Origin: Chamaelirium japonicum
Taxonomy: Eukaryota > Streptophyta > Magnoliopsida > Liliales > Melanthiaceae
Assembly (NCBI GenBank): GCA_947650365.1
Contig: OX393550.1
Coordinates: 54,386,879 to 54,450,878, forward strand
DNA: 64,000 nt
Direction of reading: 5' to 3'
Below, one piece after another: positions 18,943 to 30,471 of the stretch. The first letter of the stretch is position 1. Each line of letters starts with the position of its first letter. A model generated the notes under the pieces. It made no database searches, was not told where the DNA came from, and was given only the letters and a program-made list of their open reading frames with translations. Made by a program: the position numbers and the translations under genes.

Positions 18943-21408
18943 ATGGCGAGGATGAAGCATCAGGGTCAACTAGAAGGAAGTAGCGCTCGTCAACCTCATC
19001 CTGAGACTCGTTCAATGAGTCAAAGGCTTAATTTCGGACAACCCCTTGCTGTCCCCGACATGGGGGTTCACTCAGGAAGTGGGAGATCAGTCGATCGACC
19101 GATCGCCCCTCCTCCCCATCAATCAATAGGGCATACAACCCCTGCTCCTGCTGAAGACCCTCCATCCACCTATCAAATTTTTGCAGTCGACTTTCAACTG
19201 CTTCAACTGGCCAAACAGAACGCCACCCTCACTGCTGAAAGAGATGCTCTCAAGAAGGCAGCCTCTGAGGCAGGTATTGCTTTTCCCATCCCCTCAACCA
19301 ACGAGAGGGTCGATCTACCACGGCCATCAATTCACTCCGAGCCACGGAGATCAATGGGCACTGATGCCCCTGAGAGGATTCATCGCGATCCGACTCCCTC
19401 TGCTGCCCCATGGAAGCAGAGTGTTTGGGATCGCATCGACGATGAGTCCTCCCAATCCTCTTCCGGTCGTAACTGTGACAGGAGGGCGCCTTCAAAGCCT
19501 GACATATCAAGAAGACACCAGATGAAAGGGGTTCCCTCAAAGAGTAGAGTTTCTCCATCCATTCTGCTTCAACGTGGACTCGGATCGAACCTTCGTCACC
19601 GACTACAACCGGCAAACACTCAAATGCCCGAGCAAGATCTTGCGATCTTACCTCCTGACCTACATCCAGGTCGAGGGCATATTCGTAGGAAGGGATACTC
19701 CTCCACCGGACCTCTCCATCGGAGCCTGTTCGAGTCAACATTTCCAAGGGAATGGAGAACTCCCACTCTCCCCAAATTCAATTGCATCAAAGGAGATCCA
19801 ACTCTCCACGTACTCGCCTTCAAGCAAGCTCTGAAGCCGCATGAAGAAGAAAACAACGTGCTCTGTCGCACCTTCGCAGGGAGCCTTGACGAGCCATCAC
19901 TCGATTGGTACCATAATCTCCGAGCTGGGTCCATCACCCAGTTCAGTGTCTTGGCCAATCACTTCGTGCAGCACTACCAGCTGAACTTGAAGCCAGAAAA
20001 GAAACTTGATTCCCTCTATCGACTGAGGATAGGCGCTTACGAGAGTCTTCGAAGCTTCACAAGGAGATTCCGCAACGAGCACGCTGCTCTCTCGGGGAGG
20101 CATTTGGATGATGAAGCTATCATGTTGGCTTTCCAGAATGCACTCCGCTTCGACCTGCACATCTACAATGACTTCATTCGCAATCCTCCTCCTTCTCTGG
20201 GTTCAATATTCGATCGGATTCAAAGAAAAATTGAAGTTGAAGACGATCAAGTTGCCCGAAAAAGGCGAGAGACGAAGAGGCGACCCGCCGAGAGGGAAGC
20301 TCCAAAGTATGTTGCCAAGGCTCACAACGTTGAGGCTGCAGCCCCCCCTGCCAACAAACGATCGAGGAATGATGGACGACGATCCCCAACGAAGACCACT
20401 TTCACCAAGTAGAATTTACCGATCGAGCAGATCCTCGGCCGTATCCAACACAGAGATTTCCTTCGAAGGCCCAATCCTCTTCAGCCTAAAACTAAAGTCA
20501 CAGTTGACAAAACGGTCTATTGCGACTTCCACCGAAGTCACGGCCATTCCACCGATCGGTGCTATCGGCTAAGATTTCATCTCGAAGACCTACTGCGTGA
20601 AGGCCACCTTCAAGAGTTCGTCAAAGGCGGACAAGATCAACGTCGAACCTCTGCAAAGGGGAAAGAAGCTTGCTGGGTCCACCAAATCTCCTCCAACCGA
20701 TCACCTATCATCGTGAATGCCAATGTCTTTGGCATTCACGGAACATTGCACAATCAAGCATTGACCGGGAAGGAAGTAGATCGGCAAGTTCGACGCATCT
20801 TCCACGTTCGTTCTACGGCAAACAAGGAGAATACCTGGATCGAGAAGCCTATCAAGGGTTTGGATTGGCCCTCCATCGTTTTCAATGATACTGATCTGCA
20901 AGGAGTTCACACTCCACATCGAGACCCCCTGGTCTTAAAGCTCCTCATCGACGGGAGCACTGTCAATCGAATCCTCATCGACACCGGGAGCTCCATCGAT
21001 ATTATATTCTCAGACTGCTTCAAACGTCTGGGATATAAATATTCGAGCCTTGACGTCGTCCCGACGGTTATCATGGGCTTCAATGGCGAACAAAGCATCA
21101 CGATGGGCGAATCAAGATTCACTCTCGACCTCAGCCGAGAGACTCGAGTCTTGGTAAGATTTGCTATCGTCAAAGGAACGTCCAGCTATAATGCCATTCT
21201 CGGGCGACCATTCCTCCACCAGATTAATGCCATCTCCTCTTCTTATCACCAACTCCTCAAGTTTGCAACGGGAGAGGGCATTGTGTGCATCCGAGCTGAT
21301 CAACAAGCTGGGCGATCTTGTGAAGCTACTGCGGCGAAAACAGATCGCAAGATTAATATTGCTCCTCCAAAGCGATCCAGAGATGAACCTGGTCCTTCTA
21401 CAACATAG
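18943..21408 (+). pseudogene. Gag and protease of element 2
   Basis: First part of a single 1960-codon gag-pol frame. Gag runs from MARMKHQG with a capsid region (LPKFNCIKGDPTLHVLAFKQ, DWYHNLRAGS, FRNEHAALSGRHLDDEA) and a zinc-knuckle-like YCDFHRSHGHSTDRC near 20520. A TAG at 20410-20412 replaces the Trp codon found in element 1 (WNLPI). The protease has ILIDTGSSIDIIF and YNAILGRPFLHQ. The stretch ends at TAG 21406-21408, which is shared with element 1 and is probably functional. No frameshift separates gag from pol. Confidence 0.85.
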
Positions 21409-21414
21409 CAATCA
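21406..21414 (+). promoter_or_regulatory. In-frame UAG CAA UCA between protease and RT (candidate readthrough site)
   Basis: ACA-TAG-CAA-TCA-AAG. The frame is the same before and after (20713 and 21454 are in phase). It sits at the same place as in element 1, between GPST- and -QS(K/R)E. The other four stops of this frame are not shared with element 1. Confidence 0.6.
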
Positions 21415-23650
21415 AAGGAGACCCCGCTGGCCGAGCCCCCACCAATCGAGTGGGTGACTTTACCTTCAATCGAAGAAATTGTTCCAATCAATATCGGTAG
21501 TGGAGATCTCCCTCAAGAAACGTTCATCGGTACCAGTCTCAGTGACACAGAAGCGCGAGACATGGTATCCTTCCTCCAGTCCAACATCGACATCTTCGCT
21601 TGGGGCTTCGAAGATATGCCTGGAATTAATCCAGATAACGCCTGCCATCGGCTTGCAATCAAAGAAGAAGTGAAGTCTGTCAAACAAAAGCCACGCACAA
21701 TCCGACCAAAACTACAAGTTGCAGTTCAAGAAGAGATCAGTAAGCTACTCGCAGTAGGCTTCATCCGTGAAGTAGAGTACCCTACTTGGATCTCCAATAT
21801 AGTTACTGTCCCAAAGAAGAACGGGAAGGTCAGAGTGTGCATCGACTTCACCAACCTCAACAAGGCTTGTCCCAAAGATCCATTCCCCATGCCAAGGATA
21901 GATAGGCTCGTAGACGCCACTGCTGGCCATGAGCTATTATCTTTCATGGATGGATACTCTGGGTACAATCAAATTCCGTTTCACTCGGATGATCAAGAGA
22001 AGACATGCTTTGTGACTGACCGGGGACTTTACTGCTACAACGTAATGCCTTTCGGCCTCAAGAACACGGGATCTACCTATCAAAGGTTAGTCACAAAGAT
22101 GTTCAAAGATCAGATCGGGCGTAATGTCGAAGTCTACGTCGATGACCTTCTCACCAAGAGCTTTACTCGAAAGAACCATCAATCCGATCTGGCGAAAACC
22201 TTTCAAGTCCTTCAAAAATATTGTATGAAGCTCAATCCAGCCAAATGCGCTTTCGGGGTTCAATCCGGCAAATTCCTGGGCCACCTTGTGACCAGGAGGG
22301 GAATCGAAGCCAATCCTGATCAAATTCGAGCAATCCTCGACATGCCATCACCAACTAATCGAAAGGAAGTGCAACGCCTCACTAGAAGACTTGCTGCCCT
22401 CAATCGATTCATCTCGAAGTCTTTTGACAAGTGCAAGTCGCTCTTCGACAAGCTATAAAAGGCGGATATGTCTGGTTGGAGTCCAACTTGCGAACAAGCC
22501 TTTCAAGACGTCAAGAGATATCTCGTGCGAGCTCCCATCCTAACAGCTCCACTTCCAAAAGAAGATCTATGGCTCTATCTCGCCATCACCGATCAAGCAA
22601 TCAGTGCGGTTCTAGTCAGCAGAAGAGAAGGCGTCAAACATCCGGTCTACTACATTGGCCATACACTTCTCCCTACTGAGACTCGCTACTCAAAAACGGA
22701 GAAGGTCATACTGGCCTTGCTCACTGCATCGCGTCGTCTTCAACCTTATTTTGTTTCCCATCAGATCACAGTCATCTCAGAACACCCACTCAAAGATATT
22801 ATCGACAAGGTGGGTCGAGCTGGTCGAATGACCAAATGGGTGATCGAAATGAGTGCTCTGGGGATCCAATTCGAATCTCGCACTTCAATCAAGGGACAAG
22901 CGATTGCTGATTTTCTAGCTGACTTTTCAATTGAAGACCCCATAACTTGGGAGGAAGATGTCGACATATGCCTTGAAGACGAAGATGAACTTCCATCCAA
23001 TACGGCTACAAAGATCGATCCAAATCTCAAGGCTCCTACCACTACAACAACTCCATGGAAGCTTTATGCTTATGGAGCTTCAAGTGCGATCGGTTCGGGA
23101 ATTGGGATAGTCTTAGTATCCCCTGAACTTGATCATCTTCAGAAGGCCACTCTCCTTGGATTCAATGCCACCAACAACAAAGCTGAATACGAAGCACTCA
23201 TCTCCGGGCTCAAGATTGCTAAATCCCTGGGGGTGGATCAACTCATCGTCTACAGTGACTCTCAGCTGATTGTGAGGCAGATCAATGGAGAGTATACGAC
23301 GAGGGAAGAAAGAATGCAAAATTATTTGGCTCTGGTGCGACATCTTCAACAACTTTTTGCTAACATTGAGTTCATTCAAATCCCAAGGGCAGAAAATCGA
23401 GAAGCAGATGCCTTGGCTAACGCTGCCTCAGTTCTTGAAGATTCGCTCGGAGGAAGACAAATACAAATCGATTATCAAGAATCGCCAAAGATCACCCCCG
23501 AGCAACAGATCTTCGCCACTACAGAAAGATCTAGGGGTGGAGAACAATTGGCCTCGAACCTTACCACTACAAAAAAGCTCGATGATTGGAGACGGCCAAT
23601 CTTCGACTTCTTCAAACATGGCAAGGTGCCCAAAGATCCAAATCAAGCTC
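21409..23650 (+). pseudogene. Reverse transcriptase with two RNase H domains, element 2
   Basis: RT with KNGKVRVCIDFTNLN and the YVDD palm motif, then FLGHLVTRRG. A TAA at 22456-22458 interrupts the frame after FDKL, where element 1 has Arg. The first RNase H-like region (WLYLAITDQAISAVL) is followed by a second RNase H (KLYAYGASS, DSQLIV, ADALANAAS). The first catalytic Asp of the second RNase H appears to be Tyr here (YAYG for YTDG of element 1), which should abolish its activity. Confidence 0.85.
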
Positions 23651-24822
23651 GAAAACTACAAAGAAAGCTTCAATGTTCTAGTTTTCAAAGAGAAGATCTA
23701 TATTTCAAATCGCACAATGGGATGTTACTCAAGTGTATAGGCCCCTTACAAGCAAAGGAGATTTTGATCAATATCCATTCTGGATCCTGCGGGAATCACT
23801 CGGGCGGGAGAACTCTTGAAGCCAAGACGAAGTTACAAGGTTACTACTGGCCCACAATGGCAAGAGACGCTCACCAAGTCGTTCAAAGATGCGAGCCTTG
23901 CCAAAGACATGCTCGGGCTATCCATCTCCCAGCAGATGAGCTCCATCAACTGGCGAGCCCTTGGCCTTTCCATCAATGGGGGTTGGACTTCTTAGGTCCC
24001 TTCCCACCAACTCCAAGCAAGAAGAAGTATCTGTTGCTGGCTACAGATTACTTCACCAAATGGGTTGAAGCAGTGCCACTCTTTCGAGAGACTGACGACG
24101 AAGTCATCAAGTTCATCAGACAAAATATTTTCTCAAGGTTTGGCACGCCACAAGTCTTAGTTGCTGACAATGGGGCCTAATTCGACTCTGACAAGTTCCG
24201 GGAGTTCTGCCTGAACAACGGAATCAAGCTTTTCTACTCAACTCCAAGGTACCCTCAGTGCAATGGTCAAGCTGAAGCCTCAAACAGAGCTATTCTGGGT
24301 ATACTCAAGAAGAAACTTGATAATAAGAAAGGATTGTGGGAACAAGTCCTACCAGAAGTTCTATGGGGCTATCGAACAACTCCAAAAAGATCAACTGGGT
24401 TCTCACCCTTCCGTCTGACATACGGGTCAGAAGCAGTACTCCCAACAGAGAACATATTGAGTACTTTGAAGACCAGAGCAGTCGAAGAAGGCATTAATGA
24501 GGAGCTTCGAGTCAATGATCTCGATTTCTCCGAAGAATTACGAGATCAAGCATCCCTTCGTGTCGCTAAGTACCAACAGAAGATCAAATAAGCCTACGAT
24601 CAAAAGGTCTACAAGAGACAGTTCCCAATTGGCAGTCTGGTCCTCAGAGCAGTTTTCTACAACACTAGGGAACACAGCAGTGGAAAACTAGCTCCCAACT
24701 GGGAAGGTCCTTACATCGTCGAAGCAGTAGGAGGCAAAGGGTCTTACTGGCTGATTTCGCCAGAAGGAGACAGACTACCACGAGCTTGGAATGGTAGATA
24801 TCTCAAAATATATTATCCATGA
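23651..24822 (+). pseudogene. Integrase of element 2
   Basis: The HHCC module (HSGSCGNHSGG, CEPCQRHA), the core with LLLATDYFTKW and ADNGA, and a GPY-like WEGPYIVE are all present. TAA codons at 24178-24180 (Gln in element 1) and 24589-24591 break the frame. The end WNGRYLKIYYP and TGA at 24820-24822 remain in phase with the ATG at 18943. Confidence 0.85.
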
Positions 24823-24959
24823 TGTAAATTCCATAATGTAAATTCCATGATAAATAAAGATCCCTTTCAAATGTTCAAATGTTCAAATGATCACTTCTTA
24901 ATTCAAATTCTGAAACAGTTTCAAGTTATCTATATTCAAGTTCAAAATTATCTGCATTC

Positions 24960-25290
24960 AAATTACCAGGTCATTTAACAAGTTTGGGTGCTTGAGTTGC
25001 GACTCAACCCTTACAGGCAGATATTCAATGGTTTCGGGTTATGATACAAAACAACCTTCAAGTTACTTGGTCAATTTAACATGTTTTGGAGCTTGTGTTG
25101 CGACACTACCCCTTACTTACAAATGTTATTGATCTTCGATTTCAATATCGTCTAACAGGTTTGGGTGCTTGAGTTGCGACTCAACCCCTCACATAAAAAT
25201 GTTAACGATTTCAAGTTGTGCTACAACACAACCTTCAATTTTCGAGTTACTTAACAAGTTTGGGTGATCGAGTTGCGACTCGACCCCTTA
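24960..25290 (+). repeat. Tandem repeats with TGCG-loop hairpins after pol of element 2
   Basis: Four copies of a unit of about 76-101 bp with AACAAGTTTGGGTGCTTGAG. Each carries a hairpin: TTGAGT-TGCG-ACTCAA (24992-25007 and 25169-25184), TTGTGT-TGCG-ACACTA (25093-25108) and TCGAGT-TGCG-ACTCGA (25268-25283). Stem changes are compensated in three of the four. The position corresponds to the 200-bp array of element 1. Confidence 0.75.
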
Positions 25291-25483
25291 CATTCAAGTG
25301 TATGAATATTCAATCATTCCAATACCATTCAGAACACAACATTCAAAGATATTCAACACAAGAGAGAGACAGTTTCTAACACCAAAAAGATATCTTTATT
25401 CATCAAAAAGTTGCCAAGTACAGGAGTGGGTTTCTACATAAAAAGAGTTTACAAGTACAACAACAAGAGGAAGATAGAATGCA

Positions 25484-28332
25484 TTAGGGTTTTGCCACAC
25501 TAGGTGCTCGTGACCTTTCTCCTTCGGATCCACCATGAGCCTTGCTCGCTGCAGACACCTTCGAAGATTGGACAGCACTGGCATGAATCATGAGTGCCTC
25601 CACTGCCTTCTCAGCTGTTGCCCTGAAGCTTTCACATTCTGCGCGCGTGTGCTCCAACTCCTTCTTGAAAGACTCTTCCTTGGCAGGAAAAGCAGCTTCC
25701 TTGGCAGCCAAGGCAGCTTCCTTGGCAGCAAGTTGATCCTTCAGCTCCTTTATTTCAGTTGCGCGCTCGAAGGACCGAGTCTCTATCCTGAAGAAGTGGT
25801 TCTTCAACTCTTCGAGCTCGTGCCCTCGAACAACGTAACCATCTTGCCAGCCCTTGCTTTTGAGCTTCTCCTTGCGAAGAGCCTCGATCTTTGCCTTCAG
25901 GGCCTCCTTCTTGGAAGTCAAAACTTCCCTAAGATTTGCCTTCTCTTCATTAGCAGCCTCTAATTCAGCAGTTAAGCGAGTGACCTCAGACGAAGCTCCC
26001 CGCTCTCCGGCCTTTTTGAAGAACTTGCTAGCGAACTTCAGGACTGCTGAGTTCTGCAAGTAAACAAAAAGAGTTAGAAACATTTCTGAAGATACAAGTC
26101 AAAGAATCAAGTTAAGCTGATGCACTTACCACTACTTCAAGCCTGTCATAGGCTTCTTCCAGAGTAATATCCGGAAGGTTACAGAGCTTTCAGATCACAC
26201 TCGTTGGGTGGTTGATATCAACCTCACCCAAATTTCTCAACTTCTGAGCCGTGCCAGCAGGAGTATCTATAATCAAGACAAAAGTTCAAAGAGTTAGATT
26301 ATTTCTCAACATCAGAAACACAATACAGTTCGAAAGAAGTGAGCAAGGGAATACCTGTGGCATCGACTTGACGAGCTTTCCCCTTCCCATGGTCAGAGCT
26401 CTTACCCTTGGGGGCTGATTTCTCCTTGGCGGGGATTATCTCTGGAGGAGGTTGGGGAGTCCCAGCCTCGATGCGGCTCCCTCCCTCTGTTTGTGTGGAG
26501 GAAGGGATACCCCGAAGAGGAGTGATCTCCCCTTCTTCCTGCTGCCCTCCCGGCTGCTCAAGGCTAGCCATGATGGCAGCCATCTCCTCAGCTACCTGAG
26601 CAGCCGAAGAGCGCGACAAGGGCGGAGGCTGTTCAACCTCCAAGCCTCCACTTGTCGTAGCCCCTTCGAGGCGAAGGGGGCTGGGAGGTAGTTGATCGAG
26701 GGGTGTGGGGTTGCTTGCAACCCCATCACTCCCCGAGAATCTGATCCTGATGTGCACTGGGCGCTTCAGCTCCTCAAAGTGATAAATGGGCTGCACCTTC
26801 GTGCCATCACCCACTGCATCCATCATATCCTCCATACGATGGGCCTTAGCCTCGTCTATGGGGATGGGCTGTGAATCCTCTTCTCCACCAGTGGGGGTGG
26901 GAGGAATTTCTTCTTCACCACCCCCATTTCCTTCGTCACCACCAGTGGGGGTGGGAGGAATTTCTTCCTCACCACCCCCATTTCCTCCGTCATCATCTCC
27001 ATCACCATCTTCTTCCTCCCCGTTGTCACCATCTCCATCCTCCCCATTGTCGCCATCTCCATTTTCATCTTCATTTCCACCTTCACCTTCATCTCCACCT
27101 TCTTCTTCTTTATCTTCCTTCTCCTCTTCTTCTTCTTCTTCTTCTCCCTCCTTCTCCTCAATGAAGACTTTCCTCTTCTTCACCTGGCCCTTGCGGGTAA
27201 TCACCAGCTTCTCTTCAGTGGGGCGGTGCCTTGCTCCGTAGGCCTTCTTCTCGGCCCGGATTCTTCTAATAATCTTGCCCCATTGAGGATCCTTCTCATA
27301 ATCGGAGTTCAAGACTTCGTTATCCTCGTATCAAACCCGCAGTCGGTGCAGGAGGTTGGCATTGCCGTGACGAATGGGGCAGTTCGAAAACTGCTTCCAC
27401 GAACGTGTGCCGCACGTCAACTCAAGGAAAAGATTATCGAGGGATCCTACCCGCTCCGTAGACCAAGCAAGAGCACCTCCCGCACAGTAGATGTCGATCT
27501 CCTTGTGCACTTGATTCCAGGGGGTCTCGGGCACTGATAGAGGCATCCATGCACCAGAAACTGAGACCAGCCAATCGGTGTAGAGCTTATCGGAGGCGAC
27601 GGTGTCGACAATCGGGCTCAGGGCAGACACGCTAGTCAAGTTAAAAAATGGACTGTCTTTCCTCGACGCTCATTTGTAGTGTTAAAAGAAGTACCCCAGC
27701 TCGATCCGGGCCTCTTCACCATCAGGGATGCTGGAGTAGCACTCCCTGAGCTCATCCTGGAAGTCAGATTCTACACGGCAGAAGGCGTAGATGATCCTCC
27801 AAGCATTCTCGGAGATCTACCCAGGACAGAGGCCTGAGGTATTCAGCAACCTCGCGGCGAAGGGTAGCAGTGGAAGGCGCAACCCATAATTCAGCTGGCC
27901 TATGGTGACCACAGTCCCCATTACTTGCTCCTTGCTGGCGAAGTTTGTGAAGACCGTCCGTTTATCGATGCCGAAGGTAGACTGAACTCCCGGGAGCGAT
28001 GGTCGAACCATCCCCTCTGTGAAACAAGCAAGCAGCTTTTGCCACTTCGCCCTCTTAACATCGGTGAGCTTTCCACCAACGTTGTACTCATAAGCAGGCT
28101 CCTCTGTCAGCGACATCAGAGGGCCCAGTACGAAATTCACCTTGGGGATGTGCTCTGGCCTTGATGGTGCAGAGGCAAACCCTACTCCCTGGTGCCTCTT
28201 GCCAAGGATGCCAAGTTCAGCCTTGCCCTTGCCCCGGCCTTTCTGCTGCACGGGTGATACTTCAGCCCTCTCCTTCCCCTTCCTCTTCGAGGGCACGATG
28301 TTGATCTTCTTCGAACTACCAGAAGAGGCCAT
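25484..28332 (-). pseudogene. Antisense extra gene of Tat element 2
   Basis: Three-exon model on the strand opposite to pol: 28332-26355, 26266-26130 and 26053-25484. It has GTATTC and GTAAGT donors and ATAG and TTGCAG acceptors, and totals exactly 895 codons. The start MASSGSSKK was chosen because it lies about 100 bp below a TATA box. The N-terminal domain (TIGQLNYGLRLPLLPF, LLNTSGLCPG) is homologous to the gene at 1252-3933. A long Glu/Asp/Gly-rich stretch follows (about 26880-27170), and the last exon is a coiled coil with AAKEAAL repeats. In-frame stops occur at 27817, near 27670, at 27331 and in exon 2, so this copy is dead. Function is unknown. Confidence 0.75.
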
Positions 28333-28434
28333 TTCAACCGATCGGAAGATTGCAGAGAACAGAGAATCGAGAGCAAGAGTTCTGGACTTCGAAAAAATTC
28401 TGGAAGCGCAATGCAAAAATAAATTCGGAGGGAG

Positions 28435-28442
28435 CCTATATA
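28435..28442 (-). promoter_or_regulatory. TATA box of the antisense gene of element 2
   Basis: The minus strand reads GGGTATATAGGCTCC, about 105 bp upstream of the ATG at 28332. It is the counterpart of the TATA box at 1163 in element 1. Confidence 0.5.
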
Positions 28443-28796
28443 CCCAGAGGAAACTGGTGCGCAGATCGAGAAGACATGTGTCGTCACCAAGTCAAATGTT
28501 TTTGCAGGGACATATGGTGTCAATCCGTAGCAAGCACAAAACCAGGCGAACCGTTAGACCAGACAAAGCATTGAACCAGTTGAACCGCCGGTCCAAGCAG
28601 ACCGCCGGTCCAACTGAACCGCCGGTTCAAAAGACTCCCCGATCCAGATGGACCGAAGATTCAAGCAGAAAAAATCAAACTCCATCGCCACTCGAAGACT
28701 TTACCCGATCGACAGGCAGACGATCGGGTAATTTACCAAAAGATGTTGCAGAAAACAGGCTCTTTTGCCGTTTCAAATCGATAGGTTCAAAACTTA

Positions 28797-29590
28797 AACC
28801 TTTCGGTTGAATTTAACCGATCGGTCAGACTTGACTGATCGGTCAAATTCAACCGATTGGTCGATTTTCTACTGGATCGGGTAAAAAACTTGGCCTTTTG
28901 CCCGATCCCACCAACCTCGACCGGTTGAATTTAACCGATCGGTCAGACTTGACCGATTGGTCAAATTCAACCAATCGGTCGATTTTCTACTGGATTGGGC
29001 AAAAAACTTGGCCTTTTGCCTAATCCCACCAACCTCGGCCGGTTGAATTAAACCGATCGGTCAGACTTGACCGATCGGTCAAATTCAACCGATCGGTCGA
29101 TTTTTGACTGGATCGGGTAAAAAACTTGGCCTTTTGCCCGATCCCACTAACCTCGACCGGTTGAATTTAACCGATCGGTCAGACCTTGACCAATCGGTCA
29201 AATTCAACCGATCGGTCGATTTTCTAAAGAATCGGGCAAAAAACTTGGCCTTTTGCCCGATCCCACCAACCTCAACCGGTTGAATTTAATCGATCGGTCA
29301 GACTTGACCGATCGGTCAAATTCAATCGATCGATCGATTTTCTACTGGATCGGGCAAAAAACTTGGCCTTTTGCCCGATCCCACCAATCTCGACCGGTTG
29401 AATTTAACCGATCGGTCAGATTTGACCGATCGGTCAAATTTCTACTGGATCGGTCAGAAAACTGTGTTTTCTGACCGATCACTTCAAACTCGACCGGTTG
29501 AATTTGACCGATCGATTAAATTCAACCTATCGGTCAAAATTGATCGATCGATCAATTTTGACCGATCAGTCAGAAATTGACCGATCAGCC
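28797..29590. repeat. 119-bp tandem array of ACCGATCGGT palindromes
   Basis: About six copies of a unit of roughly 119 bp. Each has CCGGTTGAATT, three ACCGATCGGTC-type palindromes and a CGGGCAAAAAACTTGG / CCTTTTGCCCG inverted pair. It lies between the antisense gene promoter and the polypurine tract. Frames across it are Asp/Arg/Ser-rich by-products. Confidence 0.85.
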
Positions 29591-29696
29591 TTTTTTGACG
29601 CTAACACTCGAAAAGCTCCTTTTGCACTTATGACAGGGGGTCACTAGCTTTGCACCAAGAATCCAAGCCAGCCAAGGTGGCCTCTTAGCTAACTTG

Positions 29697-29707
29697 GAGG
29701 GGGTAAC
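29697..29707 (+). promoter_or_regulatory. Polypurine tract of element 2
   Basis: GGAGGGGGTAAC-type purine run directly before TGTGGGTAC of the 3' LTR. Confidence 0.65.
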
Positions 29708-30471
29708 TGTGGGTACAAATTTTGGCGAGAAGTCTGCAAACAGCGAGACCCACCGGTCCTGCCTGGTGGGCCCCCGAAGACAACAGCGGGACCCACCGGC
29801 CCTGCCTGGTGGGCCCTCGAAGACAACAGCGAGACCCACCGGCCCTGCCTGGTGGGCCCCTGAAGACAACAGTGGGACCCACCGGTCCTGCCTGGTGGGC
29901 CCCCGAAGACTACAGCGGGACCCACCGGCCCTGCCTGGTAGGCCCCCAAAGACTACCGCGGGACCCATCGGCCATGCCTGTGGAATCCCCAGGAGACAGC
30001 CACGGGACCCACCAGCCCTGTCTGGAGTTTCTTCCTGAAGCAGCCAGAAACCGCCATCTACTCCAGGATTTCTCTATAAATAGCAGACCCTTCAAATGTA
30101 AAAGATCCGATTTTCAATTCTGAAATCTGATTTTCAGAAACCAGAGCTCTGATTTTCAGTTTCCAGTCCTTCAACCCTCCTCAATCTTCTTCTTGTCTTC
30201 GAAGAGATCAGAGTGACTTCGGTGATACTCGGCCTGTCGAGATCACTTCAAGAAAAGAGTTAGTGAATTCGGGTTGCTCCCTATAGCACGGAGACGTAGG
30301 CTTCGGCTGAACTCCGAGATCACATCCCATGTCAACTCTCTGATTGCATCTCTCCGTTTACATATTGAGAATGGCAACTCCAATCCACAGATCGAACAAC
30401 GATCTTCGACTCGAACCTTAATTGACTGGTGTGGCGAAGTCTTCGAGTCGGCACGAAGATTTTTCCCCACA
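29708..30471 (+). repeat. 3' LTR of element 2
   Basis: 764 bp, from TGTGGGTACAAATTTT to TTTTCCCCACA. It starts with about six units of GGGACCCACCGGCCCTGCC and CCGAAGACAACAGC, of which fewer survive in the cut 5' LTR. It has a TATAAATA at 30075-30082 and ends beside coding sequence of the old CACTA gene. Confidence 0.9.

Larger units (their letters stand above)
18169..30471 (+). mobile_element. Tat-clade Ty3/gypsy retrotransposon, element 2
   Basis: Plus-strand element. Parts in order are a 5' LTR cut by element 3, a PBS, one gag-pol frame with five stops (18943-24822), hairpin repeats, an antisense gene (25484-28332), a 119-bp array, a polypurine tract and a 3' LTR (29708-30471). The LTRs differ by about 18 positions over some 420 bp compared by eye, more than those of element 3, which agrees with the nesting order. 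It is inserted in the old CACTA transposase gene: the coding sequence resumes with GAAAC at 30472, probably the 5-bp duplication whose partner is outside the window. Confidence 0.85.

Noticed and set aside
26871-27241. Pro/Ser-rich and His/Leu-rich plus-strand frames
   Set aside because: Shadows of the Glu/Asp/Gly-rich stretch of the antisense gene on the minus strand.
29694-30123. Frames with repeated DPPALPGGP words
   Set aside because: Product of the GGGACCCACCGGCCCTGCC units in the LTR of element 2.
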